Shown: positions 13,509 to 20,767 of the stretch, piece by piece
Position numbering within the stretch: the stretch's first letter is position 1
Layout of the letters: each line of letters starts with the position of its first letter
From: Myxococcales bacterium
GTDB lineage: Bacteria > Myxococcota > Polyangia > Fen-1088
Length of the DNA: 25,906 nt
Direction of reading: 5' to 3'
Assembly (NCBI GenBank): GCA_003153875.1
Contig: PMBY01000201.1
Location: forward strand, 1 to 25,906
Position numbers and translations under genes: made by a program
Notes under the pieces: model-generated
Told to the model about the DNA's origin: nothing
What the model saw: the letters and a program-made list of their open reading frames with translations, nothing else
Database searches by the model: none

Positions 13509-15589
13509 AAGAGCCGAGCCCGGCGACCGCCTCCGTGACGAGGGACGGCCCCGATCTCGCCTCGTGCGAGCGCGCGGTCGTGCGCGGGCTCGACTACCTC
13601 GCCTCGCAACAGGAGGTCGACGGGGCGTGGCGCGGCGACTACGGGGGACCGATGTTCTTGCTGCCGATGTACGTGGCGGCCCGCCACATCGGCGGAAGGC
13701 CCATCGAGCCGCGACGGCGCGACGGCATGATCGCCTATCTCAGCGCAAGCCAGAAGATCGACGGCAGTTTTGGCCTGCACGTGGAAGGCTCCGGGTGCCT
13801 GTTCACGACGGTCTTGTGCTACGTCGCCTTTCGTCTGCTCGGGCTTGCGCCTGAGGACGAGCGGGCTGCGCGGGCGCGGACGTTCATCCTCGCGCACGGC
13901 ACCGCACTCGCGTGCGCCAGTTGGGGCAAATTCACGCTCGCGCTTCTCAATTTGTACGAATACGACGGTCTGCAGCCGGTCCTGCCGGAATTGTGGCTCT
14001 TGCCTGCGAGCCTGCCGTTTCATCCCAGCCGTTTCTGGTGTCACTGTCGGCAAGTCTATCTGCCCATGGCTCATCTCTACGGGATGAGGGCGCGCATGCC
14101 GGCCGACGAGATCACGCACGCGCTCCGGCACGAGCTCTACCATCGTCCCTACGACAGCATCCGCTTCGCCGAGCACCGCAACACCATCGCCCCCAGTGAT
14201 GTCTACGCGCCGGCGTCGTCGGCGCTCAAGGCGGTCAACCTTGTCACGGGTCTGTACGAACGTGTGCACACGCGGGCGCTGCGTGAGCGTTCGCTGGCGC
14301 GACTCTTGGATCACATCGAGTTCGAGGACCGCGCCACCCAGTTCATCCGCATTGGCCCGGTCAACGCCGTTCTCAATACGCTGGTGCACTTCTTTCGCTC
14401 GCCCAACAGCGACGCGACGGTGCGCAGCTTCGCCGCCCTCGAGGGTTATCTGTGGGACGGGCACGACGGCACCAAGATGAACGGCTACAACTCGACCGCG
14501 TTGTGGGACACGGCGTTTGCGGCGCAGGCGATGCTCGAGACGCCGGTGGGGGCGGCTCCTCGCGAAACCTTGCAACGCGCCCATGCTTTCGTCCTGAACA
14601 ATCAGGTCCTGGAAGATCTGCCCGACTACCAGCGCTACTATCGGCATCCCTGTCGCGGTGGCTGGCCATTTTCTGACCGCGCGCATGGCTGGCCGATTAC
14701 CGACTGCACTGCCGAGGGTCTGACCGCGGCGCTCATGTTGGAGGACGCGGGCCTGCCAGCGCTTCCCCAGGAGCGGATCCTCGATGCGGTCAAGCTGCTC
14801 CTCGGCTGGCAGAATCGCGATGGCGGGTGGGCCACCTACGAAAAGCAGCGCGGCGGGCGTTGGCTGGACCTCATCAATCCGGCGCACGTGTTTGGCGACA
14901 TCATGGTCGATCACTCGTATACCGAGTGCACGGCCGCGGCTCTTCACAGCCTGGCGCTGTGCCGAGGACACTTCGCCGCCCGGCCCGATCGCGCCCATGA
15001 TGATCTCCTGCAGCGCCGGGCCGGCGCGGCCATCAGCCGGGGCGAGCGGTTCTTGCGCAAGGGCCAGCGCGCCGACGGGAGCTGGGAAGGATCATGGGGC
15101 GTGTGCTTCACCTACGGCACCTGGTTCGGCGTGCGCGGGCTGAGCGCGGCGGGCGCGAAGAGCAGCGATCCGGCGCTCCGGCGCGCCTGTGAGTTCCTTT
15201 TCCAACACCAGAACGCCGACGGTGGTTGGGGTGAGAGTGGTGACAGTTGCCGCGAAGGACGCTACCTGACCAGCGCCAGTCACGCGGTCAACACCGCCTG
15301 GGCGCTGCTGACACTCATCATCGCGGGCGAAGCACGCGACTCACGCTGCGAGCGCGCGGCTGGTTTTCTCGCCTCGACTCAGCTCGGAAATGGTGATTGG
15401 CCTCGGCAGTCGCTCTCGGGCGTGTTCAACAAGACGGCCCTCATCAACTACGAGAACTACCGGCGCATTTTCCCCATCTGGGCACTGGCCCGCTTCGCCG
15501 CGGCCACGGCGAAGTTGACCTACACCGAAGCGCTCTTGGCTTCCACCGACGCCCGAGGCACAATCACGGGGCGGAACTTGTATCCGTAG
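13505..15589 (+). CDS. oxidosqualene cyclase, cycloartenol-synthase type
   Basis: 694 aa. Converts 2,3-oxidosqualene to a tetracyclic sterol precursor. Signatures: DGAWRGDYGGPMFLLP (39-54), FWCHCRQVYLPM (177-188), DGTKMNGYNSTALWDTAF (321-338), HGWPITDCTAEG (394-405), DGGWATYEKQRGGRWL (438-453), SYTECTAA (471-478), GSWGVCFTYGTWFG (529-542) and GVFNKTALINYENYRRIFPIW (639-659). The acid motif is DCTAE (Asp400, with Cys401 and Cys475), not the DxDD of squalene-hopene cyclases. Tyr328, His394 and Ile398 equal Tyr410/His477/Ile481 of plant cycloartenol synthase; lanosterol synthases differ at these positions. The GTG at 13505 shares GTGA with the upstream stop; homology begins by about residue 22, so the N-terminal region of eukaryotic enzymes is short, as in other bacterial cyclases. 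The last ~25 residues run past the usual end and overlap a convergent gene. Squalene epoxidase is not in the window. Confidence 0.93.
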   Translation: MKEPSPATASVTRDGPDLASCERAVVRGLDYLASQQEVDGAWRGDYGGPMFLLPMYVAARHIGGRPIEPRRRDGMIAYLSASQKIDGSFGLHVEGSGCLFTTVLCYVAFRLLGLAPEDERAARARTFILAHGTALACASWGKFTLALLNLYEYDGLQPVLPELWLLPASLPFHPSRFWCHCRQVYLPMAHLYGMRARMPADEITHALRHELYHRPYDSIRFAEHRNTIAPSDVYAPASSALKAVNLVTGLYERVHTRALRERSLARLLDHIEFEDRATQFIRIGPVNAVLNTLVHFFRSPNSDATVRSFAALEGYLWDGHDGTKMNGYNSTALWDTAFAAQAMLETPVGAAPRETLQRAHAFVLNNQVLEDLPDYQRYYRHPCRGGWPFSDRAHGWPITDCTAEGLTAALMLEDAGLPALPQERILDAVKLLLGWQNRDGGWATYEKQRGGRWLDLINPAHVFGDIMVDHSYTECTAAALHSLALCRGHFAARPDRAHDDLLQRRAGAAISRGERFLRKGQRADGSWEGSWGVCFTYGTWFGVRGLSAAGAKSSDPALRRACEFLFQHQNADGGWGESGDSCREGRYLTSASHAVNTAWALLTLIIAGEARDSRCERAAGFLASTQLGNGDWPRQSLSGVFNKTALINYENYRRIFPIWALARFAAATAKLTYTEALLASTDARGTITGRNLYP

Positions 15590-15951
15590 ATGATGGTGCC
15601 CTTGTCACCATCATCGCGCAGTCTGCGCGTGACCATTTCCACCGGCATCCCGATCTCAATCTTCTCCCCTTCCACGTCGGTTAGCTGCGCGGCCACCAGC
15701 GGCCCCTCGGCCAGGCGCACCAGGGCGACCACATACGGGGCGAATTGCTCGAACCCCTCCGGCGGATTGTGCACGGTCGAATACGAGTACACCTCACCCT
15801 TGCCACTGAAGGTATATGGGGTCTTGGCCGGGGCATTGCACTGCGGGCACACGTCGCGTGCCGGGAAGATTTTTTCGCCACAGTGGTTGCACACCTCGCC
15901 CACCAGCGCGTAGCGGTGTCGCTGCAATCTCCAGTGCCTCGCAATTTCCAT
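15520..15951 (-). CDS. DUF35 Zn-ribbon/OB-fold protein of the thiolase-HMGCS complex
   Basis: 143 aa. N-terminal helix MEIARHWRLQRHRYALVGEV, a Zn ribbon CNHC...CPQC (Cys21, 24, 35, 38) and an OB-fold from about residue 45 to 130. In archaea the DUF35 protein bridges acetoacetyl-CoA thiolase and HMG-CoA synthase and holds the shared pantetheine tunnel. Gene order HMGCS-thiolase-DUF35 is the same here, so the same role is likely. It follows the thiolase by 46 bp. AGGAGG is present but 13 nt from the ATG, longer than usual, and no better in-frame start exists. Its 3' end overlaps the convergent oxidosqualene cyclase gene by 70 bp (15520-15589). Confidence 0.88.
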   Translation of the reverse strand: MEIARHWRLQRHRYALVGEVCNHCGEKIFPARDVCPQCNAPAKTPYTFSGKGEVYSYSTVHNPPEGFEQFAPYVVALVRLAEGPLVAAQLTDVEGEKIEIGMPVEMVTRRLRDDGDKGTIIYGYKFRPVIVPRASVEAKSASV

Positions 15952-15997
15952 GGGTAACTTTTGTCCTCCTCGCGGTTCTGGCTGTCAAGTCGCCGTG

Positions 15998-17155
15998 CTA
16001 CTCCACGGCCTCGAGAATTGTGGTCACGACGGTGGCGCCGCTGCCACCGACATTTTGTGCCATACCCAGGCGTGCATTGCGCACCTGGTTCGCGCCCGCC
16101 TGCTCGCGCAATTGCAGAACTACCTCAATCACTTGGTAGATTCCCGTGGCGCCGACCGGGTGACCGCGCGCTTTGAGTCCGCCCATGGTCGAAATGGGGA
16201 TCTGGCCACCGATGGCGATGTCCCCGTCGGTGCCCAGGCGCACGCCGCGGCCGCGTTCAGCGAAGCCGCACGCCTCCAGCGAGAGCACTGACATGATGGT
16301 GAACGCGTCGTGCAGCTCGAAAAGATCGATATCTTTAGGCGTCACCTTGGCCTGGCCATAAGCCTTGGTCGCACTCAGGGCCGCGCCCTCGAGTCCGAGG
16401 AGATCGCGCCGATCGTGCAGGGCGATGGTATCGGTCGCTGCCGCCGAGGCGCGAATGCGCACCGGCCGTGCTGCGAACTGGCGGGCGAGCGCGGTGGGGC
16501 ACAGCACCACGGCCGCTGCGCCGTCGCAGACAGGTGAGCTGTCGAGCAGGTTCACCGGGTCCGCAATCATCTTCGCCGCACCGAAATCTTGGGCTGTGAC
16601 GGGGTGGGGAAACAACGCAAACGGATTGCCCACGGCGTTCTTGTGCGCGTTGATGGCAAAGGGCGCGAAGTCTCGGTGGGGCACGCCATACTCGTGCATG
16701 TAGCGCCGCATGAGCAGCGCATTGAGCGCCACGAACGACAATCCGTTCTGCGCCTCGAAATCGGCGTCGGACGCCATGGCCAGGGCGGCCGTCACCTGAT
16801 CGCTAGGGCGATCCGTCATCTTCTCCACGCCTGCCACCACCACGAAATCCGCCAGCTCGCCCGCCACCGCGACGTAGCCCAGCCGAAGCGCCGCCGCGCC
16901 CGAGCCGCAGGCCGCTTCGATCTTGACGGCTTCGACTCCGCGCAACCCCACCCAGTCGCTGATGAGGGCGCCCAGGTGCTCCTGACCGTTGAGCGTTCCC
17001 GAGCACATGTTGCCCACGTACAGCGCATCGACTCGTTCCGCCTGGGCGTCCTTGATGGCGTTCTGAATCGCCTCGGCCGCCAGATCCTTGAGGGACTTGT
17101 CCCAATGCTCGCCGACCGGGGTCTGACCTATTCCGATAATGGATACATCTCGCAT
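15998..17155 (-). CDS. archaeal/SCP2-type thiolase (acetoacetyl-CoA thiolase of the mevalonate module)
   Basis: 385 aa. Condenses two acetyl-CoA to acetoacetyl-CoA. Nucleophile Cys83 in AACGSGAAAL, His282 in ELHDAF, and His332 in GHPVGATG. The C-terminal motif is AQNVGGSGATVV (366-377), where degradative thiolases carry a second catalytic Cys (CxGGG); this is the pattern of archaeal and SCP2-type thiolases. Standing between an archaeal-type HMG-CoA synthase and DUF35, it is best read as the first mevalonate enzyme, passing acetoacetyl-CoA directly to the synthase. The HMGCS gene ends 59 bp upstream. The ribosome site before the ATG at 17155 is weak (GAG, about 6 nt away). Confidence 0.9.
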   Translation of the reverse strand: MRDVSIIGIGQTPVGEHWDKSLKDLAAEAIQNAIKDAQAERVDALYVGNMCSGTLNGQEHLGALISDWVGLRGVEAVKIEAACGSGAAALRLGYVAVAGELADFVVVAGVEKMTDRPSDQVTAALAMASDADFEAQNGLSFVALNALLMRRYMHEYGVPHRDFAPFAINAHKNAVGNPFALFPHPVTAQDFGAAKMIADPVNLLDSSPVCDGAAAVVLCPTALARQFAARPVRIRASAAATDTIALHDRRDLLGLEGAALSATKAYGQAKVTPKDIDLFELHDAFTIMSVLSLEACGFAERGRGVRLGTDGDIAIGGQIPISTMGGLKARGHPVGATGIYQVIEVVLQLREQAGANQVRNARLGMAQNVGGSGATVVTTILEAVE

Positions 17156-17214
17156 CTTAGTCTCAAGTCGTTGATTTTGCCGTCTCTGGGTGCCACGCGC
17201 ACGAGGGCGCCAAG

Positions 17215-18291
17215 CTACTCCATGCGAATCTTTCCCCGATGACGCGCGTAGGTGGCGTAGTTGAGCTCGTGGCGGCGATCAACATAGTCACGCGTACATA
17301 GAGCGCGCCCCTGGCGCGCGGTGATCGCGTCGGTCACGCGCAAGTCGAATCCGTCGCTGCCCGCCCCGCTGCCGAACGACACCATGAGCACGCGCTCCCC
17401 CGGTTGGGCCACGTCGAGAACGCTGGTGAGTCCGATCATCGCGGCACCTGCGTAGGTGTTGCCGATTTCATTGGCGAGTAACCCCGTCTGAAGTTGTTCA
17501 CGCTTGAAGCCCAACTCGCGGCCAGCTTTGAGCGGAAACTTGGTGTTGGGTTGATGGAAAATGACGTGCGCGTAGTCGGCGGGCTTGCGCCCCAGCGCCG
17601 CCATGATCTCCGACGCCGCGGCGAGCACGTGGCGGAAGTAGCCGGGCTCGCCGGTGAAGCGACCCGCGTGGGCCGGATAGTGCTCGTGCTGGCGGCGCCA
17701 GAAATCCGTCGTGTCGGTCACATACGAGGTCGAGCCTTCCAGCACGGCGAGTGCTTCCTCGGCCGGCCCGAGCAGAAACGCGGCGCCGCCCGCGCCGGCC
17801 GTGTATTCCAGGGCGTCGCGCGGCCGTCCTTGCGCCGTGTCCATGCCGAGCGCCAAGGCGTAGTCCGCCATACCCGAGCCGACGAAGCCTATGGCGGCCT
17901 GCATCGCCTCTGTTCCCGCTTTGCACGCGAACTGCCAGTCAGCGGCCAGAGTGTGCGGCACGGCGCCGATCGCTTCCGCGACGATGGTGCTGGTGGGTTT
18001 GACGGCGTAGGGGTGACTCTCGCTGCCGACCCACACGGCGCGGATGAGCGAAGGATCGATCGCGGCACGCTTGAGTGCGTTGCGCGCGGCTTCGAGTGAC
18101 ATCGTCGCCACATCCTCATCGAGACCGGGCACCGATTTTTCCTTGATGGGCGGCGTGCATCCCTGCTCGCCATCCCACATGCGGCTGATCTCGATTCCGG
18201 GCAAGCGATAACGAGGCACGTAGGCGCCATAGCCGACAATGCCGACGTCCCGATTCGGTTTCATGACTTTGTTGTGCGGCGTTTCCGTCAT
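17215..18291 (-). CDS. hydroxymethylglutaryl-CoA synthase, archaeal type
   Basis: 358 aa. Condenses acetyl-CoA with acetoacetyl-CoA to HMG-CoA, the committed entry to mevalonate-derived isoprenoids. Catalytic residues: Glu59 in LDEDVATM, Cys123 in [10 protein letters not shown] and His246 in FHQPNTKFP. Segments such as [20 protein letters not shown] and [20 protein letters not shown] match the archaeal subfamily (TIGR00748-like) much more than bacterial MvaS or eukaryotic HMGCS, as far as I can judge from memory. The ATG at 18291 begins 1 nt after the DUF116 stop (TGAGATG), which supports it over the longer frame from 18345; ATG 18264 is another option. Followed by thiolase and DUF35 in the archaeal order. 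Confidence 0.92.
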   Translation of the reverse strand: MTETPHNKVMKPNRDVGIVGYGAYVPRYRLPGIEISRMWDGEQGCTPPIKEKSVPGLDEDVATMSLEAARNALKRAAIDPSLIRAVWVGSESHPYAVKPTSTIVAEAIGAVPHTLAADWQFACKAGTEAMQAAIGFVGSGMADYALALGMDTAQGRPRDALEYTAGAGGAAFLLGPAEEALAVLEGSTSYVTDTTDFWRRQHEHYPAHAGRFTGEPGYFRHVLAAASEIMAALGRKPADYAHVIFHQPNTKFPLKAGRELGFKREQLQTGLLANEIGNTYAGAAMIGLTSVLDVAQPGERVLMVSFGSGAGSDGFDLRVTDAITARQGRALCTRDYVDRRHELNYATYARHRGKIRME

Positions 18292-18292
18292 C

Positions 18293-19120
18293 TCACGTTC
18301 CGAGCCCCGACTGTAGCAGGTTGGGGGCCGGAGATGGACGCACACAAAGATCGAGCGCAGCTTCTAGCTCTGTCAGATCGATTTGCGTGTCGCGACATGG
18401 CCCGTTCGGCCGCGTGTTCGCGATGCCCAAGACCGAGAGTTTGTGACGAACGTCACGGATGCCGCTCAGCAGATCGCGTTCGCAGGCGACGCCAATCACG
18501 ACGTTCGGCCGCTTCTCCCGGATGCGCTGGCGCGCCTGCTCGCCCCCCGCAACGATCGCCACCTCGACGCTGCGAGAGCTGGCCAGGCTTCGTGCTTGGT
18601 CGAGCTGCTCCTTGCGCAGGCAGCGCGGCAGGAGGATGAGCACCCGCTGCGGTGCGATTCCTTGCGGAGCCAGTCGCACCAGGGCGTTGTTGGTGCGGAT
18701 GAAGGCGTGCGCCAGTCGATCCTTGTTGATCGACAAGACCCGGCCCAGCCCAAAAACGCGGCGCTCGACCATGGTCAGGATCCGACGGGCGAGCGATGAG
18801 GCGCGCGTGCTGCGGGGCCAGCCGGTGAGGAGCATGAGGGCCACGAGCGCGAGCGCCACGCTGAGCGCCGTGAGGAGGATCGCCAAGAGATCGATCAGCA
18901 CTGCGGGTGCCGCTCGGTGCCACTGGGCCAGGCGTGGCGCCACCAGGTACCACGACAGAAGACTGGCCGCCACCGTGACGACGAGAAAGCCCACGATGAG
19001 GGCGAAGAAGAGACGCTTGGGCGCCGCGGCGTCGGGGGTGGCATGGCCATCCCAATCGCGCCACTCGTCGCCCAGTTTGGGGCTCCGCTCGCCATCGGTG
19101 GTGTTTGCGTCTGCGTGCAC
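18293..19120 (-). CDS. DUF116 family membrane protein
   Basis: 275 aa from a GTG; an in-frame TAG at 19133-19135 excludes a longer form. Polar N-terminus, two membrane segments (about 37-60 and 73-99), then the DUF116 domain: [17 protein letters not shown] (132-148), [11 protein letters not shown] (161-171), [14 protein letters not shown] (208-221) and [14 protein letters not shown] (235-248). Cys167, Cys213, Cys242 and perhaps Cys259 could bind metal. The family has no established function that I know of. It is the first gene of the operon and ends 1 nt before the HMG-CoA synthase start, so coupling to mevalonate synthesis is strong by position; a membrane-linked accessory role is inference. 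No good Shine-Dalgarno precedes the GTG. Confidence 0.82.
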   Translation of the reverse strand: MHADANTTDGERSPKLGDEWRDWDGHATPDAAAPKRLFFALIVGFLVVTVAASLLSWYLVAPRLAQWHRAAPAVLIDLLAILLTALSVALALVALMLLTGWPRSTRASSLARRILTMVERRVFGLGRVLSINKDRLAHAFIRTNNALVRLAPQGIAPQRVLILLPRCLRKEQLDQARSLASSRSVEVAIVAGGEQARQRIREKRPNVVIGVACERDLLSGIRDVRHKLSVLGIANTRPNGPCRDTQIDLTELEAALDLCVRPSPAPNLLQSGLGT

Positions 19121-19134
19121 GGCGCCGAAACCCT

Positions 19135-19150
19135 AGCAAGAAACGAACCT
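19135..19150 (-). promoter_or_regulatory. candidate sigma54 (-24/-12) promoter for the DUF116-HMGCS operon
   Basis: The minus strand reads AGGTTCGTTTCTTGCT: GG and TTGCT with exact 12-bp GG to GC spacing, and the C and G of the -24 box match. It shares GGTTC with the promoter at 12167. The start would be near 19124, only about 4 nt before the GTG of the DUF116 gene. Translation would therefore be nearly leaderless, which weakens the call. Confidence 0.33.
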
Positions 19151-19276
19151 TCCGCAACGATACTCGGAGCCTTCGCGCTGTGTCCTCAATCCGCGAAACA
19201 CGGCGAGGCGACAAGCACAAAAGCGCGCACGGCCACCGGAGAAGGTGCCCTCTCAAGTGGGCGGCTTCGCACGGTG

Positions 19277-19299
19277 GTGCAGAATCGCACGTGCGGGTG
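19277..19299. promoter_or_regulatory. second copy of the dyad/core element found upstream of the U32-cyclase operon
   Basis: GTGCAGAATCGCAC (19277-19290) has GTGC-N6-GCAC symmetry and leads into TCGCACGTGCGGGTG (19285-19299), 14 of 15 bases identical to 12066-12080. Over the 23-nt block 18 bases match. It is about 160 bp upstream of the start predicted for the DUF116-HMGCS operon and 247 bp before the plus-strand Cys-rich gene. Confidence 0.4.
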
Positions 19300-19504
19300 T
19301 TGCGCACCAAGGGGTCGTGCGTGACGTTCTAGAAATGGGGTCCCAACTCGGAACAAGCGGGGCGGTGGACAACCTCACCTGGGCGTCGCGCGTGTCTTGT
19401 TCTCTGGGATGCGGAGAGTGCGGCACAACGCCGAATGTCAATCGCATACGTTTTTGGGTTGACGCGCGGTCACCTTGCTTCTAGTGATCGCGATGATCTG
19501 CCGG

Positions 19505-19522
19505 AGCTTCCGGTGGGAAGCT
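19505..19522 (+). promoter_or_regulatory. hairpin in the leader of the Cys-rich gene
   Basis: AGCTTCC-GGTG-GGAAGCT is a perfect 7-bp stem with a 4-nt loop, ending about 8 nt before the AGGAGAGG ribosome site at 19531-19538. It could stabilise the mRNA or affect initiation; no known riboswitch class is recognised. Confidence 0.3.
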
Positions 19523-19546
19523 AACCCAACAGGAGAGGGAATTTCT

Positions 19547-20102
19547 ATGAAGAAACTACTCGTGTCTCTGGGGCACGCTCACTTGTTCCACGAGTGTCAA
19601 GCTGGGCTGCGCGACCAACGATGACTGCATCGGAGCGATCATTGCTGACGTGGCGGGTGAGAAGTGCGTCTCGGGCGAATGCGCCTGTGCCACCGACCGA
19701 GGAGCCTGCTACCGCAAGTGCAACGTGAATCTCGATTGCGCCAAGAACTACACCTGCGACACGGCCAAGCTCATCTGCTCCTTTAGCGGTGAATGCACGA
19801 CGAATCTGGATTGTGTCCAGAAGTCGGGCGACGTCACCGCGGTCTGCGCGAAGGCCACGAACACATGCAAGAAGCCATGCACCATCGATCAGGATTGTGG
19901 TCCTTCTGGCGTCGCGGGCACCAAGTTCAAGAACCTGGTCTGCGGTGCTGACGGCTACTGTGCCGACATCACCGGACAATGCGCCAGCGACAACGACTGC
20001 GCCGCAACCGCTGCCAATGGGCAGTTGGTGAAGAAGTTCTGCGTGGCGCCCACGGCTGCCGCGAGCGTGACCTACGCGTCCGCGATCACCGCGACGAAAT
20101 AG
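19547..20102 (+). CDS. secreted Cys-rich protein with an apparent frameshift
   Basis: AGGAGAGG lies 8 nt before ATG 19547, which opens MKKLLVSLG, a typical start of a signal peptide. That frame stops after about 25 codons. Removing one base at the GGGG run (19570-19573) would join it to the long frame that continues TLTCSTSVKLGCATNDDC and runs to TAG at 20102; in the unbroken frame the first usual start is GTG 19650. The body is a series of Cys-rich units (CNVNLDCAKNYTC, CTTNLDC, CTIDQDCGPSG, CASDNDC), spaced like disulfide-bonded extracellular modules common in myxobacterial secreted proteins. Function unknown. The break may be a real mutation or a homopolymer sequencing error. A strong terminator follows. 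Confidence 0.65.
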
Positions 20103-20146
20103 TCCGGCGGGCGCCTTCTGACCTTGGAAGGCGTCTCGGCAGGGGA

Positions 20147-20186
20147 GAGCCTGGATCCTTAAGCTGGACCCAGGCTCTTTTCTTTT
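20147..20186 (+). terminator. Rho-independent terminator after the Cys-rich gene
   Basis: GAGCCTGGATCC (20147-20158) pairs with GGACCCAGGCTC (20166-20177) with one A-C mismatch and a 7-nt TTAAGCT loop, followed by TTTTCTTTT (20178-20186). It lies 45 bp after the stop of the Cys-rich gene and just beyond the stop of the truncated DsbA-like gene on the other strand. Confidence 0.85.
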
Positions 20187-20192
20187 GGAACG

Positions 20193-20444
20193 TCAACGGA
20201 AGTCGGAGAACTCCACGATGTTGACCTTGGCGTTCACCGCGCCTTGGAATGGTCCCTCAAGCGGAATGCGATAGCGTTCCACGTCGTCCGCCACTGGCTT
20301 CACCTGTTCCGGGACCTTGCCTTCGGCGGGCGCAGCGGCAGCGCCGGAGACGCTGCACTTCGCGACAGGCTTGCCAGCCTGATGGGTCGCACAGTTGACC
20401 AGCGTTGCGACGGAGACGGCAGACAGGAACAGCCAATTCTTCAT
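20193..20444 (-). pseudogene. truncated DsbA/thioredoxin_4-like lipoprotein
   Basis: 83 aa. MKNWLFLSAVSVATLVNC gives a lipoprotein signal with lipobox LVNC (Cys18), then a Pro/Ala linker. The end, YRIPLEGPFQGAVNAKVNIVEFSDFR, is what precedes the CPxC active site in DsbA/thioredoxin_4 proteins (usually VEFSDFQCP.C). The frame stops at exactly that point and the terminator follows. Sequence beyond the TGA shows no thioredoxin homology, so the catalytic domain is missing rather than shifted out of frame. It looks like the 5' remnant of a deleted oxidoreductase gene; a small functional lipoprotein cannot be excluded. The ribosome site is weak. Confidence 0.6.
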
Positions 20445-20767
20445 GCCGAACCGTATCAGACTACATGATGCACGACCACACCCGGCGGGGACACAGGACC
20501 GGCAGGGACGAAGAGGTCTGCTTGGACATGAAGCGCGGAACGCATCGCTTCACGCCAGCCCAAGAGCAGGCGTCGCTCTCCGCTGGCGGGCCGTGCCACC
20601 ATCCGAAGATGGACGGCGCGGATGAGGGTGCGGTGAAGCCCAATTGGAGTTGGATGGGATCGAGTATACTGGCTGCCTCGAAGGAAAAATGAGCCAGCCA
20701 TGCCCGACGGCGACACTGCTTGGACTGAGCTTGTTCGACCTGAACCCACCGCAATAGGAGAGTCGCG
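20445..20767. other. 323-bp divergent intergenic region
   Basis: No supported gene. The best promoter-like element for the plus-strand lipoprotein gene is TATACT at 20665-20670 with TTGGAG at 20644-20649; the 15-bp spacer is short, so the call is weak. The leader would be about 90 nt and ends in AGGAGAG before the ATG at 20768. I see no sigma54-type match here. Confidence 0.35.

Larger units (their letters stand above)
19121..19546. other. 426-bp divergent intergenic region
   Basis: No gene is supported here; the short frames look like noise. It holds a minus-strand sigma54-type match (19135-19150), the second copy of the dyad/core element (19277-19299), a weak sigma70-like pair for the plus strand (TTGACG at 19459-19464, 17-bp spacer, TAGTGA at 19482-19487, a poor -10) and a hairpin before the Cys-rich gene (19505-19522). 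A perfect 10-bp palindrome CGCACGTGCG is at 19286-19295. Confidence 0.6.

Noticed and set aside
13328..14998. 556-codon minus-strand open frame across the cyclase gene
   Set aside because: A GC-rich shadow frame: Arg/Val/Gly-rich, no domain, and it lies fully opposite a confidently identified cyclase. The same applies to long antisense frames at 12201-13487, 2514-3866 and 20876-22351.
13505..15589. Squalene-hopene cyclase
   Set aside because: The acid motif is DCTAE with the second Cys of SYTECTAA and eukaryotic-type OSC signatures, not DxDD.
19105..19332. 75-codon plus-strand frame in the intergenic region
   Set aside because: Arg-rich composition, no ribosome site and no recognisable motif; it overlaps the start of the DUF116 gene.
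20193..20195. TGA at the place of the DsbA active-site Cys, read as possible selenocysteine
   Set aside because: The codons after it (RSKRKEPGSS) show no CxxC or thioredoxin homology and run straight into a terminator.
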